Of a stretch of 14,869 nt of DNA, positions 5,986-13,748 are shown piece after piece. Location of the stretch: assembly GCA_964387645.1 (NCBI GenBank), contig CAYLYM010000096.1:1-14869 (forward strand), read 5' to 3'. This DNA is from CAYLYM01 sp964387645. GTDB lineage: Bacteria; Calditrichota; Calditrichia; RBG-13-44-9. A model generated the notes under the pieces. That model did not search any database. It was not told the origin of the DNA and saw nothing but the letters and a program-made list of their open reading frames with translations. The position numbers and the translations under genes were made by a program. Numbering within the stretch: the first letter of the stretch is position 1; every line of letters starts with the position of its first letter.

Positions 5986-8574
5986 ATGAGTCAAATGATG
6001 ATTCATCCAATTTTATTATTTTTATATCTTATTATTGCTTTTCCCACATCTTTAATAACTGTAAAATTAATTCGGAAAATTGCTATTCAACATCGTATTG
6101 GTTCACTTCCTTCCCCTAGAAAAATCCATCAAAAATTTATGCCTTTATTAGGTGGATTGGGTTTTACCACAGGAATCATAGCTGCAATGATTTTGGCCCA
6201 AGTTACTGGGAAATTGCCATGGAGTTTATGGAAAGATTATTTATATTTTTGGATTGGGCTTCTTTTTATTATCATTACTGGGTTTTTAGACGATCTAAAG
6301 GGATTACGTTTTAAACTAAAACTACTTGGTCAAACCTTATCTGCTATTTTCCTTATTATAGGTGGATGTAAAATTCAAACCTTAAGTAGTCCGTTGGGTG
6401 AGGCGCTTCCACTTAATGAATTAGCCATACCCTTCACTTTGTTGTGGATAATTTTTATCATCAATACCATAAATTTAATGGATGGTTTAGATGGGTTGGC
6501 AGGAGGTGTAGTTCTTATTATCACTATAGGTTTTCTTGTTATAGCCCGTGCGTTCAATCAAGATTTTTTATTAGTACTTGGGATTGGGTTAATTGGTGGT
6601 CTTTTGGGTTTTCTGAGATATAACTATCATCCTGCCTCAATTTTCATGGGGGATACAGGCAGTTTGCAATTAGGTTATCTAATGGCTTTTTTATCCATCG
6701 AAAGTTTAAAAATTGCCGGTAGTCATCATGTCTATTTTTTAACTTCGTTTATTCTTCTGGGAGTACCCATTACAGATACTTTGATTGCTTTCTTCCGTCG
6801 GCTTGGTCAAGGTAAAAGTCCTTTTTTAGCAGATAACTTGCATATACACCACCGGTTATTACACCTGGGGCTTACTCATCTACAAACGGTCTGGATGATC
6901 TATTTATTGACGTTATTCACTGTTATCATGGGTGTTTTGATGGTTCTTTTCCCGGGTATAACTGCATTACTTATTTTTTTCATAACAATATTTTTTGCGC
7001 TTTTCTGGATCTGGCGTTTAGGCTATATCGAAACTAGATTTTCCATGCAAAACCTTGCCTATCAATTTCAAAAGTCAATACCCATTAAAAAACGTGCTCT
7101 CATATACCCAAATCGGATATGGCACAAACTGTTATTACTTCTTTCTGATGTTATTACTATAAATGCTGCTCTTTATTTAACGTATTGGTTTAAATTTAAT
7201 TCTGGAATTATTTCTTCAGGTGTTCACAGACCACCCTCAGATTATTTTAATACTCCAGTATTTCTTTTTCTAACTATGGGTTGGATTTTTCTTTTTTGGG
7301 TAAATAACCTCTATCATATGGAATGGGATGTTTCCAGATTTGATAAGGTCTGGAGGGTTTCTCGGGTATCATTTTTCGGAATTCTGGTATTAGGTATTTT
7401 AACATCAGATACTACACAATTATTTAGCCGCTCCCATCTGATTACTCTTTGTTATTATGGCTTTTTGGTCACCATGCTTGTAAATCTTGGAAGACTTCTG
7501 ATCATTGAAATAGAAAAACGTTTACAAATTTTTGAATATTCGCCTAAAAAAACACTTATTGTTGGATGCAACGATATTGCAAAAAGAGTTCTTGAGGATA
7601 TTAGTGTAAATCCTCACCTGATTTTTGACGTTGTGGGATTTGTATCTAAAACTGTCGACCGGAAGGAATTTCAAGGATTACCAGTTTTGGGTAGTTATTC
7701 TCTTTTGCCAACCCTTATTCACGAATATAAAATTGAGGAAGTAATTATTGCCCTTACTGAGGATACCAGCGATGATTTTATCAAAATTATAAGTATATGT
7801 GAACCCCAACAGGTTAAGATCAAAATACCCCCTGGTGTACATGATATATTTACTGGTCGGCAAGTAAGCCTTATGAGTCATGCTTATTTGCAAGTTTTTC
7901 CAGAGAATATGGTCTTATGGCAATGGATGATAAAGCGCTTATACGACATAGTTATTTCTATTTTTGCACTAATCCTGTTATCACCATTTTTCCTTTTTTA
8001 CTCTATTTATCTTCGCTGGAAGTTTAAGAAATCTGTATTTGTTAGAATACCAATCCTCGGTAAAAATGGAATACCTTTTCAGATGTTTGTTTTCCGAATG
8101 ACCGACACAGATTATGATTATCATAAAAATCCGGTTTATCTGGGAGCAGTTTCGGAGTTAGCAAATTATAATGGGCCCATATCATTTTTACTGAAATATC
8201 GTTTGTACAAATTACCCCAGCTTATTAATGTACTATTAGGGGATATGAGTTTTGTCGGTCCACGTCCTGAACCACAAGAATGGTATGAAAAATATAAAGA
8301 TGTTCTGCGGTTTACTCACCGGCGGGTATCGGTAAGACCAGGTATTACTGGTCTGGCTCAGGTAAAATATCATTATGAATTGTCTCAGAAGATTTTACAT
8401 GAGCGGATAAAATTTGACATTTTTTATATAGAAAATATGTCCTTAAGATTAGACCTTCGCATTATTTTAAGAACAATTTTATTAATTTTTCAGGGTTCAA
8501 GAAACCGTTTATCTTCATCTATTGAAGAAAAGAATGAAGCGATTGAATCAGGTGTTGTTCAGAAAAAAGAATAG
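5986..8574 (+). CDS. Fusion: WecA/TagO-type polytopic PGT + WbaP-like module with degenerate monotopic PGT domain
   Basis: 862 residues, about the sum of two enzymes. Residues 1 to about 355 are a multi-helix MraY/WecA-family transferase with its key motifs intact: D102-D103 (DDLKG), NLMDGLDGLA with D166 and D169, MGDTGS at 221-226, and H286-I-H-H-R290. This half should move a HexNAc-1-phosphate from a UDP-sugar to undecaprenyl phosphate. From about 375 the protein repeats a whole WbaP-type architecture: four more membrane helices (about 376-510), a Rossmann domain with VGCND at 526-530, and a Bac_transf fold from M648 (IKRLYDIVIS). In this last domain the KFRTM motif reads VFRM (702-705) and the catalytic Asp-Glu is Tyr741-Lys742, although LPQL, GDMS and GPRPE remain. 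I infer that the C-terminal domain is catalytically dead. The start is ATG 5986; ATGs at 5995 and 5998 are alternatives. The next gene lies 12 bases downstream. Confidence 0.88.
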   Translation: MSQMMIHPILLFLYLIIAFPTSLITVKLIRKIAIQHRIGSLPSPRKIHQKFMPLLGGLGFTTGIIAAMILAQVTGKLPWSLWKDYLYFWIGLLFIIITGFLDDLKGLRFKLKLLGQTLSAIFLIIGGCKIQTLSSPLGEALPLNELAIPFTLLWIIFIINTINLMDGLDGLAGGVVLIITIGFLVIARAFNQDFLLVLGIGLIGGLLGFLRYNYHPASIFMGDTGSLQLGYLMAFLSIESLKIAGSHHVYFLTSFILLGVPITDTLIAFFRRLGQGKSPFLADNLHIHHRLLHLGLTHLQTVWMIYLLTLFTVIMGVLMVLFPGITALLIFFITIFFALFWIWRLGYIETRFSMQNLAYQFQKSIPIKKRALIYPNRIWHKLLLLLSDVITINAALYLTYWFKFNSGIISSGVHRPPSDYFNTPVFLFLTMGWIFLFWVNNLYHMEWDVSRFDKVWRVSRVSFFGILVLGILTSDTTQLFSRSHLITLCYYGFLVTMLVNLGRLLIIEIEKRLQIFEYSPKKTLIVGCNDIAKRVLEDISVNPHLIFDVVGFVSKTVDRKEFQGLPVLGSYSLLPTLIHEYKIEEVIIALTEDTSDDFIKIISICEPQQVKIKIPPGVHDIFTGRQVSLMSHAYLQVFPENMVLWQWMIKRLYDIVISIFALILLSPFFLFYSIYLRWKFKKSVFVRIPILGKNGIPFQMFVFRMTDTDYDYHKNPVYLGAVSELANYNGPISFLLKYRLYKLPQLINVLLGDMSFVGPRPEPQEWYEKYKDVLRFTHRRVSVRPGITGLAQVKYHYELSQKILHERIKFDIFYIENMSLRLDLRIILRTILLIFQGSRNRLSSSIEEKNEAIESGVVQKKE

Positions 8575-8579
8575 AGGAG
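8575..8579 (+). promoter_or_regulatory. Shine-Dalgarno that fixes the TTG start of the GT2 fusion
   Basis: AGGAG begins at the base after the stop codon of the upstream fusion gene and lies seven bases before TTG 8587. This supports TTG as the true start and shows that the two fusion genes are translated from one transcript. Confidence 0.75.
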
Positions 8580-8586
8580 TAGCTTT

Positions 8587-10716
8587 TTGGAGAAAATTGT
8601 GGATAGGGAAAAAGAATCTCCAATTATCTCGGTGATTATTGTTAATTATAATGTGAAAGAATACTTAGCTCAGGCTCTAATATCTATTCAACGCGCTTTA
8701 AAAAAATTTTCTTCCGAAATTATTGTTGTTGATAATGCATCCATCGATGGAAGTGTACCTTATATTCGTAAAAATTTTCCGGCAGTACGATTAATTCAAA
8801 ACAAACAGAATGTGGGATTTGGGAGGGCAAATAATCAGGCACTAAAAATTGCTCGTGGTAAATTTGTTGTATTGATTAATCCTGATACCGTAGTTCAGGA
8901 GAATACCTTTGAAAAGCTATTAGAATTTTTTGCTAGCACACCTGATGCCAGCGCCGCTACCTGTAAAATCATTAACCCTGATGGGACTTTTTCTGTGGAC
9001 TGCCGTCATAGTATACCCACGCCCGGCATCGCTTTTTGGAAAGTTATCGGTTTGAGTAAGCTTTTTCCAAAAAGCAAAATATTCGGGCAATATAACCTAA
9101 CTTATCTGGATACTGAAAAAACCTATCCCGTTCCGGCCATATCCGGCTCTTTTATGATGATTAAACGGGAAGTTCTGGAAAAAACTGGTTATTTTGATGA
9201 GCGTTTTTTTATGTATTGTGAGGATATAGATTTGTGTCATAGAATTAATCAAAAAGGTTTTAAAATTTATTATGTTCCTACCACAAAGATTATTCATTAT
9301 AAAGGAGAAAGTACAAAAAAGGATCAATTAGATTATGTTATTACCTTTACTCACTCTCTTTACAAATTTTTTAAAAAATATTATGCATCCCGATCGGCAT
9401 TTCTATTTCGTTGGTTAATTACGCTTGGCATTTTTTTCAGAGGTATTCTTATATATTTAAAAAATTTTTCGAATCTTCATTTCCCATTAATACTTGATTT
9501 GGTCATCCTTAACAGCGTGATTTTCCTTTCTTTCGGAATTCGGATAGGGATAGGGAATCCTCATTTTTGGAATGATTACCAATCTCATTTCTGGGTTATT
9601 AATGTAATAACCACCATATTGTTTCTCATTATCTCATTTTATTTCGATACTTATCCCACGCATCGCCTTTCTATTCAAAGTATTTTAAAAAGTAATTTTG
9701 TAACATTTATTTTTTTGGCGAGTTTCACATTTTTTATAAAACAGTTTGCATTTTCAAGGTTAGTGGTCATAACCACTTTTTTTATTAGTCCATTGTTAAT
9801 GACCATCTGGCGGGCCATTTTACGGCAATATTACCGCGGTGAACGGGCGCCATTGGGAAAAGATTTGTTTAGCAAAAAAACTGCTTTGGTTGGTTCTGGT
9901 GCTGAATTATTAAACATCTATAAGCGATTGAAACTAAAAGGCGATATCGATTACCAATTAATTGGCTGGATCTCAGTAAAAGAAGAAATTGATCCCCCTA
10001 ATGAAAAAGAAATACGCTATTTAGGAGCATTGAAAGATATTAACCAAATCATTCGTATGCACCGAATTCGGCAAATTATTTTTATTAGCCAATCTTTAAG
10101 TTATGAACAGATTTTGAGCACAATGTCTAATACCTCCAATTCCATGGTTGAATTCAAGATGGTTCCATCCGATATGGATGTTATCATTGGAAAATCTCAT
10201 ATTGAACGTCTGGAAGATTATCCATTACTGGATATTAAATATGCTATTGGGAAAAAATTTAATCTAATGAGCAAGCGTATTTTTGATCTGATCATTTCTT
10301 TGCCAATCGCTGTCTTTTTAGCTCCTATTAACATGTTCATTTGGTTGCTTTTTCGAAGTCGTTTAACAAAATACAAGATTTTAGATCAATATGGTGGTGA
10401 GATAACACTGGTAAAATTGCAAGAAGGTTATTTTTCTTCAATTTTTAATATCTGGTTTTTGATGATAAAAATCTTATCAGGACAACTTTCAGTCATTGGT
10501 TATCCTTATGATAATAAATGGCAGGAGAAAAGTATTCGTCCATTATATAAGCCAGGCTTGACTGGTCTGGTCCAGGTTAATAGAGATCAGGCAAATACAC
10601 CTGACGAAGAAAAAAAATTCCATTTATTCTATTTGAAGAACCAATCTCTTTTGTTAGATGTGGAAATACTTTTGAAAGCGATCTGGAAGGCTTTAATAGG
10701 TATGAAAAAAAAGTGA
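8587..10716 (+). CDS. Fusion: GT2 glycosyltransferase + WbaP-like membrane/Rossmann module with degenerate monotopic PGT domain
   Basis: 709 residues from a TTG start. Residues 10 to about 265 are a GT-A fold family 2 glycosyltransferase of the rhamnosyltransferase-like group: VIIVNYN, VDNAS, the metal-binding INPDT, SGSFMMIKREV, FFMYCEDIDLCHR and HYKGES are all present. It should add a sugar to a lipid-linked acceptor at the inner face of the membrane. A helix at about 275-295 and four more (about 298-420) follow, then a Rossmann domain (GSGAE at 436-440) and a Bac_transf-like end from M561 (SKRIFDLIIS). In that end the KFRTM motif is not recognisable, the Asp-Glu dyad aligns with Asn621-Ile622, GDMS reads GQLS and GPRP reads GYPY; only the KPGLTGLVQV and C-terminal helix segments look typical. 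The last domain is very unlikely to be a working PGT. It shares its C-terminal architecture with the preceding gene, which suggests they work together. Confidence 0.87.
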   Translation: MEKIVDREKESPIISVIIVNYNVKEYLAQALISIQRALKKFSSEIIVVDNASIDGSVPYIRKNFPAVRLIQNKQNVGFGRANNQALKIARGKFVVLINPDTVVQENTFEKLLEFFASTPDASAATCKIINPDGTFSVDCRHSIPTPGIAFWKVIGLSKLFPKSKIFGQYNLTYLDTEKTYPVPAISGSFMMIKREVLEKTGYFDERFFMYCEDIDLCHRINQKGFKIYYVPTTKIIHYKGESTKKDQLDYVITFTHSLYKFFKKYYASRSAFLFRWLITLGIFFRGILIYLKNFSNLHFPLILDLVILNSVIFLSFGIRIGIGNPHFWNDYQSHFWVINVITTILFLIISFYFDTYPTHRLSIQSILKSNFVTFIFLASFTFFIKQFAFSRLVVITTFFISPLLMTIWRAILRQYYRGERAPLGKDLFSKKTALVGSGAELLNIYKRLKLKGDIDYQLIGWISVKEEIDPPNEKEIRYLGALKDINQIIRMHRIRQIIFISQSLSYEQILSTMSNTSNSMVEFKMVPSDMDVIIGKSHIERLEDYPLLDIKYAIGKKFNLMSKRIFDLIISLPIAVFLAPINMFIWLLFRSRLTKYKILDQYGGEITLVKLQEGYFSSIFNIWFLMIKILSGQLSVIGYPYDNKWQEKSIRPLYKPGLTGLVQVNRDQANTPDEEKKFHLFYLKNQSLLLDVEILLKAIWKALIGMKKK
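9762..9783 (+). terminator. Terminator-like hairpin with T run inside the GT2 fusion gene
   Basis: AGTGGT (9762-9767) pairs perfectly with ACCACT (9772-9777) around the loop CATA, and a run of seven T starts at 9777. This is the most terminator-like structure in the window, yet it lies inside the reading frame at about residues 392-399, between the GT2 part and the Rossmann part. Hydrophobic codons (Val, Ile, Thr, Phe) could make it by chance. If active it would reduce full-length message. Confidence 0.25.
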
Positions 10717-10738
10717 TCAACTAATTAGACCGGTTTTT
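10705..10738. terminator. Imperfect hairpin between convergent genes, possible bidirectional terminator
   Basis: The 65-base gap between the plus-strand fusion gene and the minus-strand GT9 gene needs to end transcription from both sides. Bases 10708-10718 and 10728-10738 pair at about 8 of 11 positions around a 9-base loop. A-rich bases on the left give the minus strand a run of eight U (10712-10705), and T10734-10738 serve the plus strand. Pairing is poor in the middle, so this is tentative. Confidence 0.2.
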
Positions 10739-10781
10739 CATTTTTACGAAACTACTCATCACTGACCAGACAGGCGGAAAG

Positions 10782-11822
10782 TTAATCTGCTGTTTTCAAC
10801 TTGCAGTTTAAAGCGTTCTTAATATTCTCCCAGGGAATCTGCGCAAGACAATTATTATGTGGGCATACCTTTGTATTGCATCTTTCTGGAACATTGATTG
10901 GTGGGACGAGTACAGAGTGATTCCAGGCATAAGGTCCCCATCTTTTAGGAGAATAGGGTAGGGCAGGGCAATAAAATGCCAGCAATGGCCTGTTCCAGGC
11001 ACGGGCTATATGCGTGGGACCAGTGCTATTAGAAATAAACAATCGACAACCAGAAATTACCGCCATGTATGTTTCAAGATCCCATGACCCAGCAATAATA
11101 TGAACTTTTTCATGCTGACCATCGCAAATAGAGTAAAGTAGGTCTTTCTCGGATGCAGTTCCAGCAAGAATGATGTCATTATCTGTAGTTTTAACAAGAT
11201 ATTCAACTATTCTCGAATACATGTATGAGGGAAGAATGGGAGCCGAACCTCCACTTCCGGGATGGATGATGATGTAATCTCCGTTGACGGCGATTTTTTT
11301 TAATGCTTCTGTTCTTTTTTTTTGCAGATCGGCGTCCAATTCGAAATGAAAATTGATTTCTGTAGGAGCTGGTAAAGTATGGACAAAATCTTTAAGTAGA
11401 GATAAATTATACTCTAACTCATGTTTTTTCCCATGTTTGCGATGTTCAAAAATGCGGTGATTAAGGAAAATTGAGTACCATCGATAACCAGACCCCACCC
11501 GCAGTGGTATCCGAGCAAGCCATAGTGTGAGCGCCAGGGCAGGCTGTGGGAAAAAGAGAAAGGCAGCATCAATATTGAGTGATTGCAATTGACGGGCGAG
11601 TTTTAAATGACCTTTTAAACCACGATGATTTCTTTCTGGATCATAGATGATAGTGTCATGGAGAAAACGGTGGTACTTTAACAACGGTGCTGTATATTCG
11701 CGAGTAAGAAAATAAATTTTTGTTTCAGGAAATCGTTGATGAAGCAGAGTAATCGCTGGAGTTGTGAGAATGACATCGCCAATGCGATCGGTCCTGATCA
11801 GAAGAATATTTTTAAATTCCAT
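10782..11822 (-). CDS. GT9 family heptosyltransferase-like glycosyltransferase
   Basis: 346 residues, typical for ADP-heptose:LPS heptosyltransferases (WaaC/WaaF/WaaQ group, GT-B fold). The N-terminus has RTDRIGD with D16 at the position of the catalytic aspartate in WaaC. HPGSGGS (187-193) starts the C-terminal nucleotide-binding half, SNSTGPTHIA (264-273) is the conserved donor-site loop, and a Cys-rich tail (C315, C320, C325) is common in the family. It probably adds heptose to the inner core of lipid A on the cytoplasmic face of the inner membrane. It is the last gene of the minus-strand set and starts five bases after the preceding stop. AAGGA lies 11 bases before its ATG, so initiation may rely on coupling. 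Without the acceptor and donor known, 'heptosyltransferase-like' is as far as the sequence allows. Confidence 0.87.
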   Translation of the reverse strand: MEFKNILLIRTDRIGDVILTTPAITLLHQRFPETKIYFLTREYTAPLLKYHRFLHDTIIYDPERNHRGLKGHLKLARQLQSLNIDAAFLFFPQPALALTLWLARIPLRVGSGYRWYSIFLNHRIFEHRKHGKKHELEYNLSLLKDFVHTLPAPTEINFHFELDADLQKKRTEALKKIAVNGDYIIIHPGSGGSAPILPSYMYSRIVEYLVKTTDNDIILAGTASEKDLLYSICDGQHEKVHIIAGSWDLETYMAVISGCRLFISNSTGPTHIARAWNRPLLAFYCPALPYSPKRWGPYAWNHSVLVPPINVPERCNTKVCPHNNCLAQIPWENIKNALNCKLKTAD

Positions 11823-11827
11823 ATATT

Positions 11828-12607
11828 TTATGATCCTTTTTGTCTGGTAATCTCAATCAGTTTAAAATAGCGAACCATAAAATTCAATGCGTCGAACAAA
11901 GCGGCGAAAAACCCAGGCCATCCATCCCGGAATCCTAATCTGAAAATATAACGTCGCATGAAACGTGTAAAAGGCTGGAAAAACCAGAACTTCAAATGGA
12001 GAGGGATTCCTGGCCGAAATCCCTGTTGGTAAAGATATTCCGCTTCGAAAGTTGTATAAAAGTCAAATTTTTTTAGATATTGTGAAATGGTTGAATAGGG
12101 ATAATGGAGCAGATCACCATTGAGTTTACCAATTTGACCATCTACCTGAAGTTTTTCGTGGACATGACGTTGTGGGAAGTGAGCAAAGCCTTTTTGGAAT
12201 AGGCGCAATTGAACATCTGGATACTGGCTACCATGTTTGAGCCATTTACCAAAATAATGATTACGCCTGTTCATACTAAATGCCCGGTAATTCGAAGGAT
12301 TGGTAATTTTTTCTTGAATTTCTTGAATGAGTTCTGTGCTCATACGCTCGTCCGGATCAATGTAAAAAATCCAGCTACACCGGGCTTTTTCTAACGCAAA
12401 TGTCTTATTTACGTTTAAATTAGGATTATTCGGTCTTGAAAAAACCTGGCACCCAAATTGTTGAGCTATTTGCAGAGAATCGTCCTGGCTCTCACAATCT
12501 ACATATATTACTTCCCCTGCCCATTGCAGGGTAGGCAGCAAATCTCTTAAGTGATCGGCTTCGTTGTGACCAATAATAGTTATAGAAATATCAGGTTTTT
12601 CTGCCAT
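11828..12607 (-). CDS. GT2 family glycosyltransferase, WaaE/KdtX-like (LPS core)
   Basis: 259 residues, the usual length of WaaE-type core glucosyltransferases. SITIIGHNEADHL (8-20), VDCESQDDS (36-44) and the metal-site segment YIDPDERMS (82-90, D84 and D86) define the GT-A fold. RRNHYFGKWL, VQLRLFQKG and VHEKL are typical of this subgroup. A long C-terminal stretch with aromatic and basic residues (FFQPFTRFMRRYI) suggests membrane contact, also usual here. Members add a hexose, in the known cases glucose, to inner-core heptose. Its ATG lies inside the end of the GT4 gene with a 17-base overlap, and the GT9 gene follows after five bases, so all three should be co-translated. Confidence 0.87.
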   Translation of the reverse strand: MAEKPDISITIIGHNEADHLRDLLPTLQWAGEVIYVDCESQDDSLQIAQQFGCQVFSRPNNPNLNVNKTFALEKARCSWIFYIDPDERMSTELIQEIQEKITNPSNYRAFSMNRRNHYFGKWLKHGSQYPDVQLRLFQKGFAHFPQRHVHEKLQVDGQIGKLNGDLLHYPYSTISQYLKKFDFYTTFEAEYLYQQGFRPGIPLHLKFWFFQPFTRFMRRYIFRLGFRDGWPGFFAALFDALNFMVRYFKLIEITRQKGS

Positions 12608-13748
12608 GAGCTATCCGCTTATTTTCTAAAACATGATGATAAACTTGAATCGTTTTTTCTAAAAATGTTTCCTGGCTGAAATGATTCACAGCCGTTTTTC
12701 GTGCTCTTTTGCCCATTTCTATTCTAAGAATCTTTTCTGAAGCCAGCAATTCCATCTTCTCAGCCATTTTATGCGGATTTTGAGCTGGAACAATGAATCC
12801 TTCTAAATTGTCGGTGATCATTTCGGGTAATACATTGACGCCAGTAGCAATGACGGGTTTTTGCATAGCCATAAATTCAGCCGCGATCCGGCAAATAGCT
12901 TCAGAGCCATTTGAACTCACCACTCCAACATCTACGGTTGAAATAGCATCTCGAACATCATTCATCTCATCTAAAATATGAGTACAAGAAGCGATACCCA
13001 AATCTCGTGCTAAATCTCTTAATTCTCGATGAGTTATTTCAACAGATTTTCCACTTATTAGAAAATGGGTATTGGGCTTTTTTTTATGGAGTATGGCTGC
13101 TGCTCTAAGAAATGTTTTATGATCTTTCACAGGAGAAAGCCGACCTATAACGCCAAAAACCACCTTATCTTTTGCAATATTTATCTGTTCGCGTAATTTG
13201 GTATTTTGTAGGTTAAAATGAAAATGTTGAACATCTACCGGGGCATATATAACGGCACATTTCTGGTCCCTTATCGGCCAAATGTTTTGATATCGTTTTT
13301 TATTAGCAATGCTGGAAAAAATAAAAAAATCGGTTCCTTTCAAGTGCAACCATTTATTAATAGGATTATTTTTAGGAGACCGAACATCACCAATGGTTCG
13401 GATAAGTGGAATATGCTCTAATCTTCGAGAGAGGACTACACCGAAAAGGTGATCTTCCGGTCTGTGGGCGTTGAGTATATGTATTTCGTTCGATTGAAGA
13501 AAGTTTTTTAATTTATAATATGAATCAATAAGTCTCAGCGGATTCTTGCTTTCCAGATTAATTTCGCCAAATATGGGCAACTTTTGCTTTTTGGCTTGAG
13601 TTAATGGTGGATTTTCCCCGGAACCTGCTACTATGGCCGGGTGGCCCGCTTGATTCAATACTTTAGCCAGGCTGATAGCATAATAAGCTGTGGCATTCCA
13701 CCAACGTACTGATATTAGCTGCATTGTTCGAATTTTTTTCTCCTGCAT
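12591..13748 (-). CDS. GT4 family glycosyltransferase (GT-B fold)
   Basis: 385 residues, normal for the family. A glycine-poor N-terminal donor/acceptor loop (SVRWWNATAYYAISLAK, 13-29) is followed by IGRLSPVKDHKTF (201-213), which opens the C-terminal Rossmann half, and by the EX7E motif E283/E291 in SEAICRIAAEF, typical of retaining GT4 enzymes. It leads the minus-strand set of probable LPS/LOS core genes; donor sugar and acceptor are unknown. Start choice is uncertain. ATG 13748 has no ribosome site. ATG 13724 (Met9) has AGGAG at 13744-13740, but 15 bases away, longer than usual, and it would still give a complete GT4 N-terminus. Confidence 0.87.
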   Translation of the reverse strand: MQEKKIRTMQLISVRWWNATAYYAISLAKVLNQAGHPAIVAGSGENPPLTQAKKQKLPIFGEINLESKNPLRLIDSYYKLKNFLQSNEIHILNAHRPEDHLFGVVLSRRLEHIPLIRTIGDVRSPKNNPINKWLHLKGTDFFIFSSIANKKRYQNIWPIRDQKCAVIYAPVDVQHFHFNLQNTKLREQINIAKDKVVFGVIGRLSPVKDHKTFLRAAAILHKKKPNTHFLISGKSVEITHRELRDLARDLGIASCTHILDEMNDVRDAISTVDVGVVSSNGSEAICRIAAEFMAMQKPVIATGVNVLPEMITDNLEGFIVPAQNPHKMAEKMELLASEKILRIEMGKRARKTAVNHFSQETFLEKTIQVYHHVLENKRIAHGRKT

